Positions 23,755 through 37,139 of a DNA stretch of 64,000 nt are shown here, piece after piece. A program made the position numbers and the translations under genes. Numbering within the stretch: the first letter of the stretch is position 1; each line of letters begins with the position of its first letter. The DNA comes from Monarcha castaneiventris obscurior (lineage: Eukaryota > Chordata > Aves > Passeriformes > Monarchidae): positions 10,540,001 through 10,604,000 of the forward strand of contig JAMPIT010000174.1 of NCBI GenBank assembly GCA_026261815.1, written 5' to 3'. The notes beneath the pieces are model-generated. The model was not told the DNA's origin. It saw only the letters and a program-made list of their open reading frames with translations, and did no database searches.

Positions 23755-24390
23755 CTTGTAAGGTTTTTGACCGGGTATCACAAAATAGTCCTGTAGTCAG
23801 ATTATAGCCAAGAAGGATATGGACTAGATAGGGGGACTGCAGGATAGGTGAAAAACTGCTTGGGTTGCTGGATTTGGGATTATGTCAATTCTTTGAAATC
23901 TCTCACTTCAGCTCCACATAATTTCAGAGCTGAAGTACGTTAATATAAATCAACAGGCTACCATTTAAAATATGACTGGTGCTGAACTACAAATAATGTT
24001 CCTAAGGGGTTGGTATAATGCCTATACTGTTTAATTTACCCACTGAAAACCTGGAGAATGGGACACGAACACAGCCTCACATCCTTCACAAGTGGCATAC
24101 TGTGGGGTAGTGACAAACACCAGCAGGGAAGAGCTGCCCTTCAGAGGAAAGGGACCTTGGCAAGCTAAAAGGATTGACCCAGGGGAGTGGCAGGAGTTTA
24201 AACAAAAGCACGTGTGAAGCCCAATACACAGGAAGATACCTTGTTGAAGCTCTGTACTCAGAAACTTTCAAAACACATGTTTTCTTTTAATCTAACCTCG
24301 AATTTAGCCATCCTGCAAGTAAGAGGCTGGATTAGAAACCTCTGCAATTCTCTCCAACTAATTTTTCTGTTTCTGTGAGTCTAATATTTT
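23755..24390 (+). mobile_element. Old, diverged CR1 LINE with internal deletion
   Basis: The left part (about 23760-23880) follows the CR1 ORF2 wording around residues VFDRVSHNSLVV and GIWTG. The middle (about 23995-24240) follows the part with the words TTCCTAAGGGGTTGGTA, CTGTTTAAT and CCTGGAGAATGGGACA, through to the region around the word AAACAAAAGCACGTGTGAAG. The right end (about 24326-24390) matches only the 3' tail: GGCTGGATTAGAAACCTCTG, then CTCTCCAACTAA and TTTCTGTGAGTCTA. Everything between the mid-ORF2 part and the tail, normally several hundred bases, is missing. Many substitutions and stops show it is older than the other copies. Confidence 0.8.
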
Positions 24391-27014
24391 CTTAGAGAAA
24401 ACCCCAAAACAACAAATTAAAAGAGCTTGAGAAGAAGTTAAGTGAAAAATAATCATAGAAATAGAACCAGTATCACCTTAAAGATTTGGGTAGAGATTAC
24501 TTTTTTTCTGGTAAGTCAAACTATTACTGGTGTCTATTCATATGTCCTGTTGAAGCATTCTGTATTAAGTGACTCTGTATTAAGTTAGAATAGAGTTCCA
24601 GAGGAATATTTTATCCCTGTGATTATGTCAGGAGGGACTCTTGGATGATCTGAGTTGCACTCTGATAAAGGAAGATGCCTTGAATCTCTTCTGATCTTTT
24701 CTTGTGACACCGTTGTAGCTTTTGGTCTTTTACTACTGGTCTTGAGTTTGAAGGCAAGGCTATGCAAATGTCTTCCTTGCAATTCCCCACTTCTGTGGCT
24801 GTTATAAAGTTCTTCTCTGCCATAGAAGTTTGGTTTCTGTGTCAGAGCTTTGCTGTCTGACTAGGTAATCCTGTGGTGTCTAACTACTGCGGACCACCCA
24901 TGGTCCCATTTGGGGTTTCCTGTATCCTCTATTTCTATAATTTCTAAATTTTTTTTGCTATTAGAGACATAAGGAAATTCTTCCATGGGTTCAGTTAAGA
25001 GTACATATTACAGGCTAAAACTTGCTTTATTTTGTATAAAATAGAGGCTTTTCCCTTGTTCTTGCTCTGTTATTTTTACAAGTAAGGAGCATTCCTGTGA
25101 AGTGTGCCAGTGTGTTGGCAGATACTGAGCTAACGATGTGAAGTGCTTCTGCATAGTGAAGGGTGAAGAATACCAGGGCTAAGCTTTCAACTCTCCCTCA
25201 CCCCTAAATAGAAAACAGCAGTGCTTTGTAAATGCTGTGAGCTGAGAGTTAGACTGCTTCTTTAGTGAAGAAAAACTGGTGGAAATGGCCAAATGACAGC
25301 TCGCCCTGCAGCACAGAGCCAATGCAAATAGCTTGAGACAATATTGCAGGGCAAAGCCCGTGATGCCTGGCAGTAACCTTCTAGTCTGGCAATCCAAAGC
25401 TACTGCAATAGCTTCAAGTTTCTTCTAGGTCACGAGCTAAAGGATTCTTAGAGCCACTCCAGGCTTTAAGAAAGGAAATAAATTGCACAAGTATGTTGTT
25501 CTAATGCAAACACCCATGCTGAGCCATCCTTCCCAGTGGGTAATTGGTGCAGCACAAGTACAGATTTGGAACATCAGTATCTGCTTTCCTAAACTGCCTT
25601 TTAAAAACTGAGTTTGGACCCATGCAGAGGGAGAAATACACACATGAGGGATGGTGGATTATATTGCTATTTTTATAACTGTCATAATTCATACTTATCT
25701 ATTTTTTCTCCACTCGAGGTATCTTGCATGAAATTCCCCTTTTCTGTATTCTCTGAGCTGAATAAAATAGTTAAAGAGGTAAATAGGCTCAAAGAATTTT
25801 GTCCCAAATTGGTATGTATGAAAAGGCGAGCAGATGTAAGAGAGGATATGATCAAGGGAGTTTTTGCTTCTACTATCACTACTGGAATAGAGAAACAGCC
25901 TTAATATAAGCAGCATTTAAACATGTATTTAAACATAGATGTATGTGTGTGTGTGTGTGTATACAAATATATATATAAATGAATTTTAAATATGTATGCT
26001 GACATATGGAAGGGCACACACATGACAACTGTGACCCTCAGTTGTAGAAAAAACACATAAGCAAAATTCAATAACATGTCTTTTACCATAAAATTTCTGT
26101 TTACTGCTGTCTAGCATGGTGACAGACATTTTCCTAATTCCCTGTGATTTTGCAGAATGATCAAATGCAAAGGGGACCATTAGAGCTAAAAGAGCCTCTG
26201 GACCTAAATCAATGCTGCTGTAAATATCCCCACGACTGCAGCATTTTGTAGGTAAAGGGACATAATTCATACTGCTAGTGGATTCTTATGGTTTCAGTCT
26301 ACATGACTTGTTCAAAAATTTCAAAACAAATCTCAAATGATTTTATAGCATCTTGGGCCAAAGATGTGTTCATTATTATATATTAGTTATAAAATATGTG
26401 TTAAAACATGTGATTCTGTTGACCAAAAACAGACAGTACAGAGCCCTATGACAGACATTGAAGTTGGAACTAATTGCTCAACATTCCTTCTGCAGTGACT
26501 GGAAGGAAATGGAATAAAAAGCCACATCATCTCATCCAAATATGGGGGTCAAAGATAAATCAGCCAAAGTTTTTCCTACAAGTATGAATTTCTCTTCACT
26601 GACTGTGAAAGGAGCATAGGGTAATCAGCTCACATGTGGACATATACCTTGCAAATCAAATGGTAACAATTACACCTGAATGCAACAGCCTAAGTTAACC
26701 TCCACTGCATTTTGAGTGCTTTAACTCCAAAACCAGGTAGGACACCCTAAACTCATTTGCAGTTTTAGTTAAGTCACCTCGAGCCTCCCACTCCTGTCAT
26801 TGACTGTCTATATTTTAAAGAAGAGAAGGTATAGCAAGTTTTCCATACAGGCATTCACGTCACTCTTGCTCCTTCTCCTTCTCTGTAAGTGCAGATATTT
26901 CTCATTCATTATCCTCTCTAGTCTTCCTTGTCTTTGAGGGACCTTGGTCTTTTCAGTCTTCTGAGGTGAGAATCCATTTCCTTGCCCACTCTTTTCCTTA
27001 TTATTTTCAGTAGT
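24391..27014. other. Single-copy DNA with a small (GT)n array
   Basis: A (GT)n run of about nine units lies at 25941-25960 and leads into ATATATATA at about 25967-25976. No gene or mobile element recognised. A 96-codon + frame at 25614-25904 and overlapping minus frames in the same bases look like mutual shadows without domains. Confidence 0.6.
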
Positions 27015-27108
27015 CTTTGGTTAAGTGGTGGATTTGACAGTGTTGAGCTTATCATTGGACTTGATGGTTTTATAGATATTTTCCAACCTTAATGATGCTA
27101 TAATTTTG
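27015..27108 (+). mobile_element. CR1 3'-end remnant
   Basis: About 95 bases match the 3' end of CR1 as I know it: GGTGGATTTGACAGTGTTGA, then ATTGGACTTGATGG, then TTTTCCAACCTTAATGATGC. The closing tail is decayed to GCTATAATTT. No CR1 body is recognisable upstream, so this is a severely 5'-truncated or eroded insertion. Confidence 0.7.
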
Positions 27109-30100
27109 TTCTCTCTGTATTTTTTTGTATATTTTTTTTCTGCAAATAGGAATTGAGCTGCATACTCTGAATGTACAAATTGTAGTTGTTCCTTCTTTTG
27201 CTTGATCCTGTTTTTGCCAATTTCATATTTTCATTCAATTCCATGCTGCCTTTCCTCAACCATAGTGGCAGATGATCTGCCTGGTCATAGCCATAGTCAC
27301 TTGCACACCAGATCACCTCATCTGACCAGTGTCATGTTCCTCCCAGATAATAAATCTAGGATATTTCCATTTCCTACCCATCTTCAGCTAAAGGTTTTGT
27401 CCAGACATTCATCATCTTGCACTTCTATTATAAATATCCTCTGTTGGGCTTGGGTAAATGTAGTCTTGCACACCAAACCAGATATGATAGCTTTTGCACT
27501 GCCACATCCATTTTGCCATACTTGCGACCTCCCTTGCCACATGTAGTGCCATAATAACTTGCCTTCAGTTTAAAGGTAGTTTTGTCATCTCATCATTCAT
27601 ATTGAAGCACCAGCTTCATCTCCAGTCTTATTAGTGCTTTTCACCGTCCATTTTTCAAACTTTGTGAGCTTTGAGGAATGTGACTTTTGATGTTTTTCCC
27701 CATCTTACCCTTTGTTTCATTTAACAGTCACACACCTGTCATGTTATTTCCCTCAAAATCCTTTCTTTAACACTTTTTCCACAACAGAGAAGGAAACCAG
27801 AAGTTCCTAAATTGATGATATGCTGTGGTTAATTTTTTCTCGTGACTTTCCCATAGTCCTTGATTTTTATTACCACTTTTATTGTTTCCGATACTGTATT
27901 CAAGTCAGAACTCTCCTGATACAGAGAAATAATTTTGTTGCTGTTTCTTAATACCATGCAAGATTACTTGGTTCATGAATTATTCTTCAGTAGTCTATTG
28001 AGAAAAAAAGACCAACATTTAAAATATATTTGTAATAAAATTGTGCTGTTCATGTTATTTAGCATCATTCTTGTCCATTATTAAACTAATATTTGTGCCT
28101 GTGAGCTTCTCAGTAAAGATTTCAGCATGAGAGGAATGTAATTAGATTGTGTGCCTCTAGATCCATGCTGTCATGGTAAAATTTTTATTGACACCAATTG
28201 CTGGATGGTACAGGAGGTAATATGACAAATATAAAAAACTGATTGCTAAAATGCATTATCGAATGTAGTACATTCTGTAAGATTTATGACCACAATACAC
28301 CAGAAATATTCCGTTGTCACTGTCATCTCCAAATATTTTTCTGGCATTTCCAAAAAATACATGTTCTGTGACTCTGATCACTGCATGCTACTGCTATTTA
28401 GACATGTAATAAGTCAATAGAGTTGAGATAAGTACCAAGGGACTATCAGTGACTGTGTTTGGCTGCAGTCATATTGAGGTCTATGAAACTTTAGTTTTCA
28501 CTCACTAAGGATCTAGCAGACGGTCTGCAAAAACCAAGAGTTTCATGCTGGCTCCTTTACAAGTGTAGCAGTTCAAACAGAGTCTGGCAGTGGATTAATA
28601 ATGTGACTCATGGATGTGACAGTTGCTGGGACCTTGCTGTAGTCATAACCAGACTGGAATGTGAGAACTGTAAATCATAAAATTGTCTGAAAATACATGA
28701 AATCTTACTGACCTGATGATAGAAAAATAGTTTAAAGTTGTGACATCCCCCTTGCTTCTTTTATCAGGTTTATAAGATTTAAAGGGAAAGTTCAGGGTGA
28801 GAAGAAGCTAGTGATGAGATGGGCTTTTATTTTTGCTATGTGTAGACAATAATTTTAAATGTACATTGTTCATAAATCTTATTCAAATCTGTATGCTTTC
28901 ATATACTCATAGTAAAATTCACAAGGTTTAAGAACTGTTGTACCCAGAGGGATCATAAAGCACATACACTTTTTTCACATAAAAAATGGGATAAATCTCC
29001 AAGCTGGATTTTGTCCAATTCATCTTTTCTCATTATATTTTATTTCTTGAGAGCTCAATATGCTTTAATATTTTTGAGAACTTACAGTCCATTGATACAA
29101 AAAAGACACACAGCTCACTGCATGATAATAATTAGTGCAAGCTAGCATGCGGTGAGATGATATGTTCCAAGTGAAGAACACTGTAAAACATAAAAATACT
29201 TCTTTAGATGGCATAGTAACATACTTGTCAGTGTCTGGCATTGATTACGTGTTTCTTAATACTGTGTTTTCAGTGTGTCCCTTCACTTTTCACAATAGCT
29301 ACATATTTTTAAGACAGATTTTTCTTCATGGGGTCCCTTTCCAACAATGGTGTTCTTTAAATGAAAGTAGATTTTCATAACAACTAATTTTTTATGACTA
29401 AATAGCCCACAGAAATCATCCTGGTTTTGCTCACTTCAAGTTAAGTAATTTAGCCCCGAGCAATGGCTGTAGCAGTCCAAGGAATGTCCGAGAGCAGATC
29501 CAGCCAAACTTTCTTAAGCTCAGAACTTCTGCCTGGTCTTTCAGGTGTGGGGGGAAGGGACCACCAATTTATGACAATGCTAGCAACAGTTCTCTTCTTT
29601 TTTAACATCAGTCAGAACAGTTAATATACTGGCAAGAAAAGCATTTTCTAAACGGTTGCTATGTTTCTGCATATGTAGAGAACTGCCATCAGAATATAGT
29701 ATCTCTTAAAAGATTTCCCAATTGCAAAAGCTCATTGGGAATTAGATCACTTGATTCTGTAAATAATAAAAGCTTATCCCTGACTTGAAGATCTACCTGG
29801 ATTTGAGGGCTGAAAAAAAAGACTGTCTGATATCCTAAAGATAACTGTGGAAGCAAATTCCTATGAGATTTAGCCATAAAAGAGCTCCATGGGGAAAGAG
29901 GGCTCAAGACACACATCTGCTTAGAAGAAGAGATCCTGTTATTTCTAAAATTCAATGACTTACAAATCCCTGAGTGTTTCAGCTAGAAAAAAACCCAAAA
30001 ATGCCCATATCAATCTCTTTATTACATGTAAAATTTTTGAAAAGAAGCAATAATTATTTATATAGTTTTAGCTTTCAAATGAGCTCATCCATATATCGGT

Positions 30101-30190
30101 GCACACCAGTCATGATTTCCTTATTATGAGAGGATACAAACTCAGCTCTTAAAATACCCATTTAATTTTAAAATTTAAGTTAACTAAATA
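27109..30190. other. Single-copy DNA, no gene seen
   Basis: A 114-codon + frame at 27202-27546 is rich in Ser, His and Pro but has no domain, no splice context and no similarity I recognise. A G-rich patch (GGTGTGGGGGGAAGGGA) lies near 29544. No RNA gene or mobile element recognised. Confidence 0.55.
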
Positions 30191-30399
30191 TTTTCTTTAC
30201 TGTGAGGGTGGTAAGGCACTGGAACAAGCTGTCCAGAGAAGTTGGGGATGATGCCATTTCTTTTAGTGTTCAAGTCTACATTGGATGGGGCTTTGAGCAA
30301 CCTGGTCTAGTGGAAGGTGTCCCTGCCCATGGCAGCAGGATTGGAATGATATGGTCTTTAAAGTCCCTTCCAACCCAAAATATTTTATGATTCTATGGC
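30191..30399 (+). mobile_element. CR1 LINE 3' end, well preserved
   Basis: About 209 bases of the CR1 3' end. The series includes GGCACTGGAACAAGCTGTCC, TTGGATGGGGCTTTGAGCAA, CCTGGTCTAGTGGAAGGTGT, CCCTGCCCATGGCAGCAGG and CCCTTCCAACCC, ending ATGATTCTATGGCT. It is close to the family consensus, so it is younger than the copies at 23755 and 27015. The copy at 52867-53170 on the opposite strand carries the same 3' wording, suggesting the same or a sister subfamily. Confidence 0.93.
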
Positions 30400-33365
30400 T
30401 AACCTGCAATTTGGAAGCAGTACATTAAATTTATCTTTGAGTTAAATATAGGTTTGGATGGAAAGTTTACATTTGCCTAAGCAATTTTTTTAAACATTAA
30501 AATTATTTTCAATATCAGAGTAAATGAGGATAGAGGCTGAAGGGGAAGAGCTGTGTCTATTGCTTTGGCAATGTGTTGGAAAATTTACAAAGCACCTATC
30601 CCCAGCAGGTTTGCCTGCACTCAGTGCTACAAAACTTCTCCATATAAATGGATGGAGTTCATCCTAAAGTTATTATGTGGGGGGCATACCAGAAGTAGGT
30701 TGAATTTATGTTTGCCACAGAAAAAATGAATGCTTCCAAAACAGTTTGGCCTCAGAAATTGCATGTGACCAAGCTACTAATGGGATTCTTTCAATCTGAG
30801 TTGTGACTAAACAGGGTCTACCCTGGGAATCTCTTCATACACAGCCAGGAAGTAAGACAAGCACTTTCAGGAGAAGCAGAAAACTTTGTGTTGTTAAGTG
30901 TCTGTATCTATGCACAAAACCAAATATATCTAGACTAAATCTGTCATTCATGTCTGTACATTGGCAGTGGAATTATAAAATGTATGCACATACAATCTGA
31001 TGAATTTATGTGAATCTGAAAATTTAGCAATAGATTTGACTTTTTTTGTGACCTCAGATATTCAAGGAATACAAGGACTTCAACATTCTTTAATCAAGTC
31101 CAAATAGACACTTATTTGTAAGAGAGGCATTTGTTTATTTCAGTAAAGTCCAAGAAATTATCTTAATATACTCTGAAATATACTTCGATTACTTTCTTCT
31201 CTGAGAGAATAACCTACAGCTGATTGATAACAAGAGAGGCTGCAGGAGTCTATGGGGTCAGATTTCATGATTGTGTTTGGAGAATTCTGATTCCCTCATC
31301 ACAATAATCTGTTTTGGTTTAGTGTTGACAAGTAGCATCATCTTGATTGTCACCAAAGCTGTTGCACAGCTCTCAAGCCTGGGAAGAGAAAAGACTAGTA
31401 TTTTAAAACATATATGGTAATCATTTCTATTGGAAGGTTAATGGCCTCTTCATTTGTTTTCACAAAATAAATACCAAGTTTCTTAAATTTCCAGTCTATT
31501 CACTCAATCACATTCTAGCTAAAACACTGCAAAATTAGTTTCATGTGAGTGGAGTTACCTCTAGGGGATTGATTGCTCAAAACAGATGTAGAAGATCTCC
31601 CCAGCCTGACTTCTTGTTGCTGTTCTGCATCAAAATCCTGTCAAGAGGAGCTGGCTGAGGTTGCCCTTTGTAAGGGATGCTCAGCTCTCAGCCTTCAGGC
31701 CCTGTGGATGTTAGAAGAATGACAGGAGACAGACAGTGTCTGAAGGGAAACCTGACTGGTTTTTCATACTACAGCAAATACCCAGATGATCCCAGAACTG
31801 TCTGTCACCATCCAGCTTCCTTAAGGCTACAATTTATCCTATGGCCTTGTTGACATCAGTGGGATGTAAGTACAGGGTGAAAAATAAAAATAGCACCTTT
31901 TTTACTTTTTTCCTAGACCAAAGAAAGGGAAAGTCACAGATTACATGTGAATACTTGTGACGCTGGAGAGTCAGATAAAATTCTTAAAAAATCACTTCTT
32001 CCCACCTTCTCTCCTATCATCTGTACTTTCCTGGTACCATTATTAGGAAACAGATGCACATGACAGAACTTGGTGCTATAGCTGAGTCTCTGCTGAGAGC
32101 TGGGAGGTGAAAGAGGGAACAGGAAAAACAGTTCTTTCTTAATTAAATATTTCATTTAGGACAGAGATGAATACAATTTTACAGGTTTTATCTCTGTTGG
32201 AATAGAAGGACATTCCAAAAGCGACATTTCAAAATAATATCCTTCAGGTTTTTTTCTTTTAATTAATAAAAAATCAAATATTCTCAAATCCTTGTTCATA
32301 ACCTTAATTAAACACTTACATTCTTAGATTTTTCTTTACCTAATGTAGTATGCCAAGTATAGATATATTACTTGACTGGATTCATTAGGGAAGCAAGAAT
32401 AAATTTCTATAAGAATAGTTGACTATGGTTCATGCAAGGAATTTTAGCAGCTTTCTTTTGTTCATTTGTAGGTTTTTGGTTTGTTTGGTTTTTTTCAGTC
32501 TTATTCTTTGAGTGATAGCCTTCACGATGCTTGTCAATAAATGTGCAGAGTGACTTGGGAAACACCCTAAATAGGAATGATTTTATTTCTCACCATAATC
32601 TTTCAGATATTAGTGATCATGAGTTCATTAAAAATTTAAGCCTTGTCTTTAAAAACAATTTCTCTACTAGTTAAACAATTTAAAAATAGCCTTCTTCAAA
32701 ACAAAGACCCTAGCTTATCCCATTAGTTGCAGCTGAATATCTCAGTGATGCAAATCATTATATGTAATTACAATTTATATTGTTATGTGCCATCTCCATT
32801 CTTGATGTTTAATGGCCTAGTCCTTATCAATTAGCCTGAATGGGCCTTGAAAAATTAAATTAATATTTGTCCTTAGCTTGCAACATCTTTCATTTCTCAT
32901 CCATATAAGCAGCAAATCATTTTTTCACCAACTCCGTGTAACAGAACCTGTCTTAGATTATCTCCCTACCAAATGTAAAAGAATTTGTCATTTATACATA
33001 TCCCAAGAAAAGCTAAAGCTGTTATAATTAATGCTAAAATAAAGAATACTGGAAAGGCTTTGAAAAGTCCCTATTTCTTGTTTAAATTAATCTCTTTTAT
33101 GCAAAAGATTAAAAGGAAACCTTTCTGGAAGAAATTATTTCTATTGTGCATCCTTTGCATCTTTTCTAAAGCATCTGGGTTTTATCACTAAAGCCAGAAA
33201 ATCAGAACAGCACTTCTTTTCTGTAACATCTCATTAGCTATTTCTAGATGAGCAGAAGACCTTGCCACTGTCACTCACACACAGAGGTTTTTTTTATTTT
33301 CTTATTTGTTTTCTCTTGAAAACTTTGAACTGCTCTTTAATGTTCAGAAGCTTTAGCTCCTGGGG
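30400..33365. other. Single-copy AT-rich DNA, no gene seen
   Basis: About 3 kb with no recognised repeat or gene. A slightly GC-richer patch lies at about 31580-31860. Open frames are all under 75 codons. Confidence 0.6.
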
Positions 33366-33396
<31 letters not shown>

Positions 33397-33413
33397 AAAG
33401 AAAAAGATAAAGA
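33366..33413. repeat. A-rich homopurine tract
   Basis: A run of 17 A, a G, 12 A, then GAAAGAAAAAGATAAAGAAG-type sequence. Pure purine on the + strand for about 40 bases. A Lys-rich frame across it is an artefact of composition. Confidence 0.9.
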
Positions 33414-36183
33414 AGCTTATTTTTCTCAAAACTTATGGCATCGCACTCAGATACCTAATGTCTCAAAATAATAAAACAAAAAATAAATCTAGGACTGCAC
33501 AGCCTAACTACTAATGGTAGTTAGGCCCTTTTGTTAAAGGCATAGATACGGGACTTCAAATTCTATGCAGTCTTTTGAAGTTACAAGTCATGATATGATT
33601 TCTACAGAAGAATTAGGAAGCCAGTTACTAGGCATGAGAATAGAGCACTTCCTTAAAATTTCTATACAGTGGATGTGAGTGCTAGAAGTGCCAACTGAAG
33701 ACATTTTTTACCTCATCAAATGGTATTTTGTATCATAATTTTTTTTTTTTTAGTGCTCTGCAGCATGACTTTTCTTCTACTTCCTTCACCCATCTGTTTT
33801 TCATATAAAAAAGGTCCACTAGATAATGTACTAAGCTATTTTAACTTTACAGGAGTTTGGAGAGGTTTTTAGCTATGCTAATCCTTCTTGTTTGTGTCTG
33901 TCCAGTTTTTGTTTGGATCTAGTTCTCTTCTAATTTACTTTTTTAAAGGAAAGCTCAGATGAAAATGACTGGGTTTGACTTGTAAAATATTTTCAGCACT
34001 TTTTAGAGCAGCTCCAGCTATATGCTGGTGCATTTTGCAGCTCACTAGGCAACCAGATGGCCAGAAGTCGATGTTTTACATGGGATATCTGAAAGATGCC
34101 CTTCGCCAGGATCAGAAGTAGCAGTCCTCATTTAGTGTATTTATATGAGGATTTAGAGTTCTTGCCTGCACTTCAGACACTGTTCCAGTCACCTTCTGTA
34201 AAATAAATATCACTGTTCTTTGTGTTATCTCTGAGCTCCAGGCTGGAGTATGCACCATTATAGACATGCCTTCAAAAATAAAAAGTGAAATGGCTTTGGC
34301 TGGAGACTGCACTCCTTAACTGAGACAGCAGCTGTGTGTAAGGGAAGAGAGACAAATGCTGATTTGCCCCTTACTCTACAGGTTTGTGAAAGGCAAATGC
34401 CACTGCCCAGACCAAGCAGTCTGCACTTAATGAAATTTATTAACATGGATGGCCCTTACTTTCTTTGCACATGATTAATAATTAGGGGTTAGAATATGCC
34501 TTGCTTTTAGTCAGTCAAATATTATTCATTCAGTTCCAGTCACCAGGCTTCAAATCACTAAGGAAATACAGTGTAATATAGTGTGGGCAGTTCAAATTTA
34601 GTGATACACAAAAAGAAATAAACAGGAGGAAAAAATATAAGAACACTAGCTACTAAGTTTTGGTATTCTGCAAGAAAAGCCCAACAAACCAGGTCATTAA
34701 AATTTTTAAACAAAATATTCATATCAACTCAGGCTTTTGTCTCCAATCTACTCTAAACTTTTCCATGTAATTCCTCTTGCATAATAAAATAAAAATAGTA
34801 ACAATTTTAAACAGAGCTTATTCTGGTGAGAGGCTGTTTATTAAGCAGATTTACTGCTGTGGAACAGTATATTTTTTCATTCTTTAGCTTCCTGGAGAAA
34901 ACTAACCAGATTTTTTTTTCTGGGACAAATCGAGTCTTTTTGAATGTGCCACAGCTTTGATTACTTTGTTTTATTGAGGACATGGGCTGCAGAAGAAATC
35001 CAGAAGGCTTTAATTATACCTTGTATATTTTATTCTTAGGAAAACACTAGTCGATACTAAAATAGAAAAGAGTTAACATATACACATTTCCATGCCAGTT
35101 CTGGGGGATAAGAACTGACTGCATTTCCTGGAAGTCTTAGGACAAAGAAGCTTCTATTATTCTCCTAAAAGGACATTTCATAAAACAGTGACAAAATTGT
35201 GGGTTGAAATTCTAAGACTCATGTTATGTAGGAGCTTGGACTAGACAAGAACTCTTTTGCTTCTCACTTTAAATATTACATAGTTGAGGCAAATATGGCT
35301 TATATTACACAACTGTGCTCACATCAGAAGGGTTATGGAGCTCAAAGATTGAACTATACTAGAGAAAATGCAACAGTACAGTCAGTGCTATGTCTCCTAC
35401 ATCTGAATGAGGATGTCACTTCAATCAGTGTTCTTGCATGAACATAAATATGGAAGCTACTGCAGCCTGATGGTGTACACTTAGATAAAAAATTAAAGAT
35501 GTGCTCATGCTCAGCGAATTAAGGGGAAGAGGGTTTTGAGATCTCACTTCACCTGCGAGGGGCAGAGCTGCAGGACTGACCTGTGAGGACAGTGTGTCTG
35601 TGGGAGTGCAGTGTCACACCAGCGAGCACTGTCCCATCATGAGGGTGGGACACCTTAGATGCAGCACCCTAAGGACAGAGTTTGCCTGTCTCCTGTTCAT
35701 GAGAAGTTCTGGATGGCAGGAATTCCCATGGGACAGAGCAGGCATGCTCCAAGAGGCACAGAGGTCCCTCCCCTTCTGAGGGATGTGCACCAGGGCTAGA
35801 GCAGAAGCTAGAATTAATATCTAGCATAATACTGATATGAAACAAAACCAGCCTTATTTACCCATAGACCATGATCACTAGTACAATTACCAGCTTGGAT
35901 GCCAATTTTAACACTCCACTTGTGGAAAGTGCCTGAAGGAATAACACCACACATGTCTGAACCCTGAATTATTTAGTGTCGTTTTCAATAAAGATTCTTT
36001 CCTAGAGTTATCCTGGTTTAGAGGTGACATTACTACAGTAGTTGGAATTAGTGAAGAGAGGGGTAAAGGAAAATAGCTGCATTTGACCTTCTGCAGGCTG
36101 AGTATATGAAAGTCAGATTAAAAAAAATTGAATAAAATTTATCAACAACTTTATTCTTAAATATCACAGCAAAATATACCATG
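33414..36183. other. Single-copy DNA with one hairpin and one GC-richer patch
   Basis: A perfect inverted repeat lies at 33502-33526 (entered separately). A GC-richer patch at about 35540-35780 stands out from the AT-rich background but carries no CpG island, repeat family or convincing frame. A 12-base T run lies near 33739-33752. Confidence 0.55.
33502..33526. repeat. Perfect inverted repeat, 10-bp arms, 5-base loop
   Basis: GCCTAACTAC at 33502-33511 is followed by TAATG and then by GTAGTTAGGC at 33517-33526, its exact reverse complement. As single strand or RNA it could fold into a 10-bp stem with a 5-base loop. No run of T and no gene end lies next to it, so it is not a terminator in any evident sense. 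Confidence 0.95.
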
Positions 36184-37139
36184 TCATTGCCCTAAATTTC
36201 CTTTAGATCTTATGAATATGGTAAAAGAAGAGGCACAATTTAAACCTGAGCAGAAAAGGTGGAAACTCATGACAGCTGAGCTCACCTGAATGTTTGGCAT
36301 CTTTTTCAGGCTGCACTGAGAAGCCAAGAGCCTGCAGCAGGACTTGATATATGGGAAAGCATTGATAGATAGCAAGTAACTCCTGGCTGTGGTGAAACAA
36401 AAGATGTACTTATGTAATGTGAAATTAGAAACAGTAAATGGTAGCTTCTGATGTCTTAAATAAAGAATTTCTAAGTACAATGAAATCGTGTTACCTTTAC
36501 AATAGATGTAACTAAAAATATCATTATTGGAATAATGTGTCATGTTCAAGTACAACTGTATTATAATAAGATATTAATAAAGTAAAAAGGGTTCACTCAA
36601 ATGCTATGTATGTAATTCATCGCACAGCTAACTTCCTGAACTAATATGAAATAAATTTTTTATTCTTTAGGAATTTTCAGGGGTTTAAATAAGCATTCTT
36701 CTTTTGCTTCAAAGCATAAACTGACCTCTTTCTTTTGTTCTGTGTCACTACTCCCCCTCTGCCCCTCTTGGCAGGATCAGAAGTGTCTGTTGTCTAAGGC
36801 ACTAGCTCAGGACAGAGAAAACCCACAGTCAGGTCCCTGCAGAGGGAGTGTTGATACATTATTAATCTATCACTTTAGCTGATGAAAATGAACCACAGAA
36901 AGTGGCAAAGAGCAAATGCTCTGTGTGTAAGACAGATTGTTCCACAGGTGTTCCTGTACAGACAGAGTGAACATTACAGCTACCCCAGACTAAGTTAACA
37001 GTGTACATCAGAGTTGTCTTCTGAAGAAGATCATGTGTGAGAATAATTGCTTATTCACTGGTCTAGAGGAAGAACAGGAGAAGGATTCAAGAGATAAACC
37101 CGTGTGGGCTGTGCAAGGTACAGGCTCAAATGCCCCTGC
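36184..37139. other. Non-coding DNA, chance minus frame
   Basis: A 123-codon minus frame (36184-36555) is present, but it is Ser/Phe/Tyr/Cys-rich with no domain, and a second minus frame overlaps it in another phase. Treated as chance. Confidence 0.5.

Noticed and set aside
27202..27546. 114-codon frame as a possible coding exon
   Set aside because: No domain, no splice signals at sensible positions, and irregular Ser/His/Pro composition; it begins about 100 bases after a CR1 remnant in ordinary DNA.
29541..29560. G-rich patch as a G-quadruplex
   Set aside because: Only two clear G runs of three or more; four are needed.
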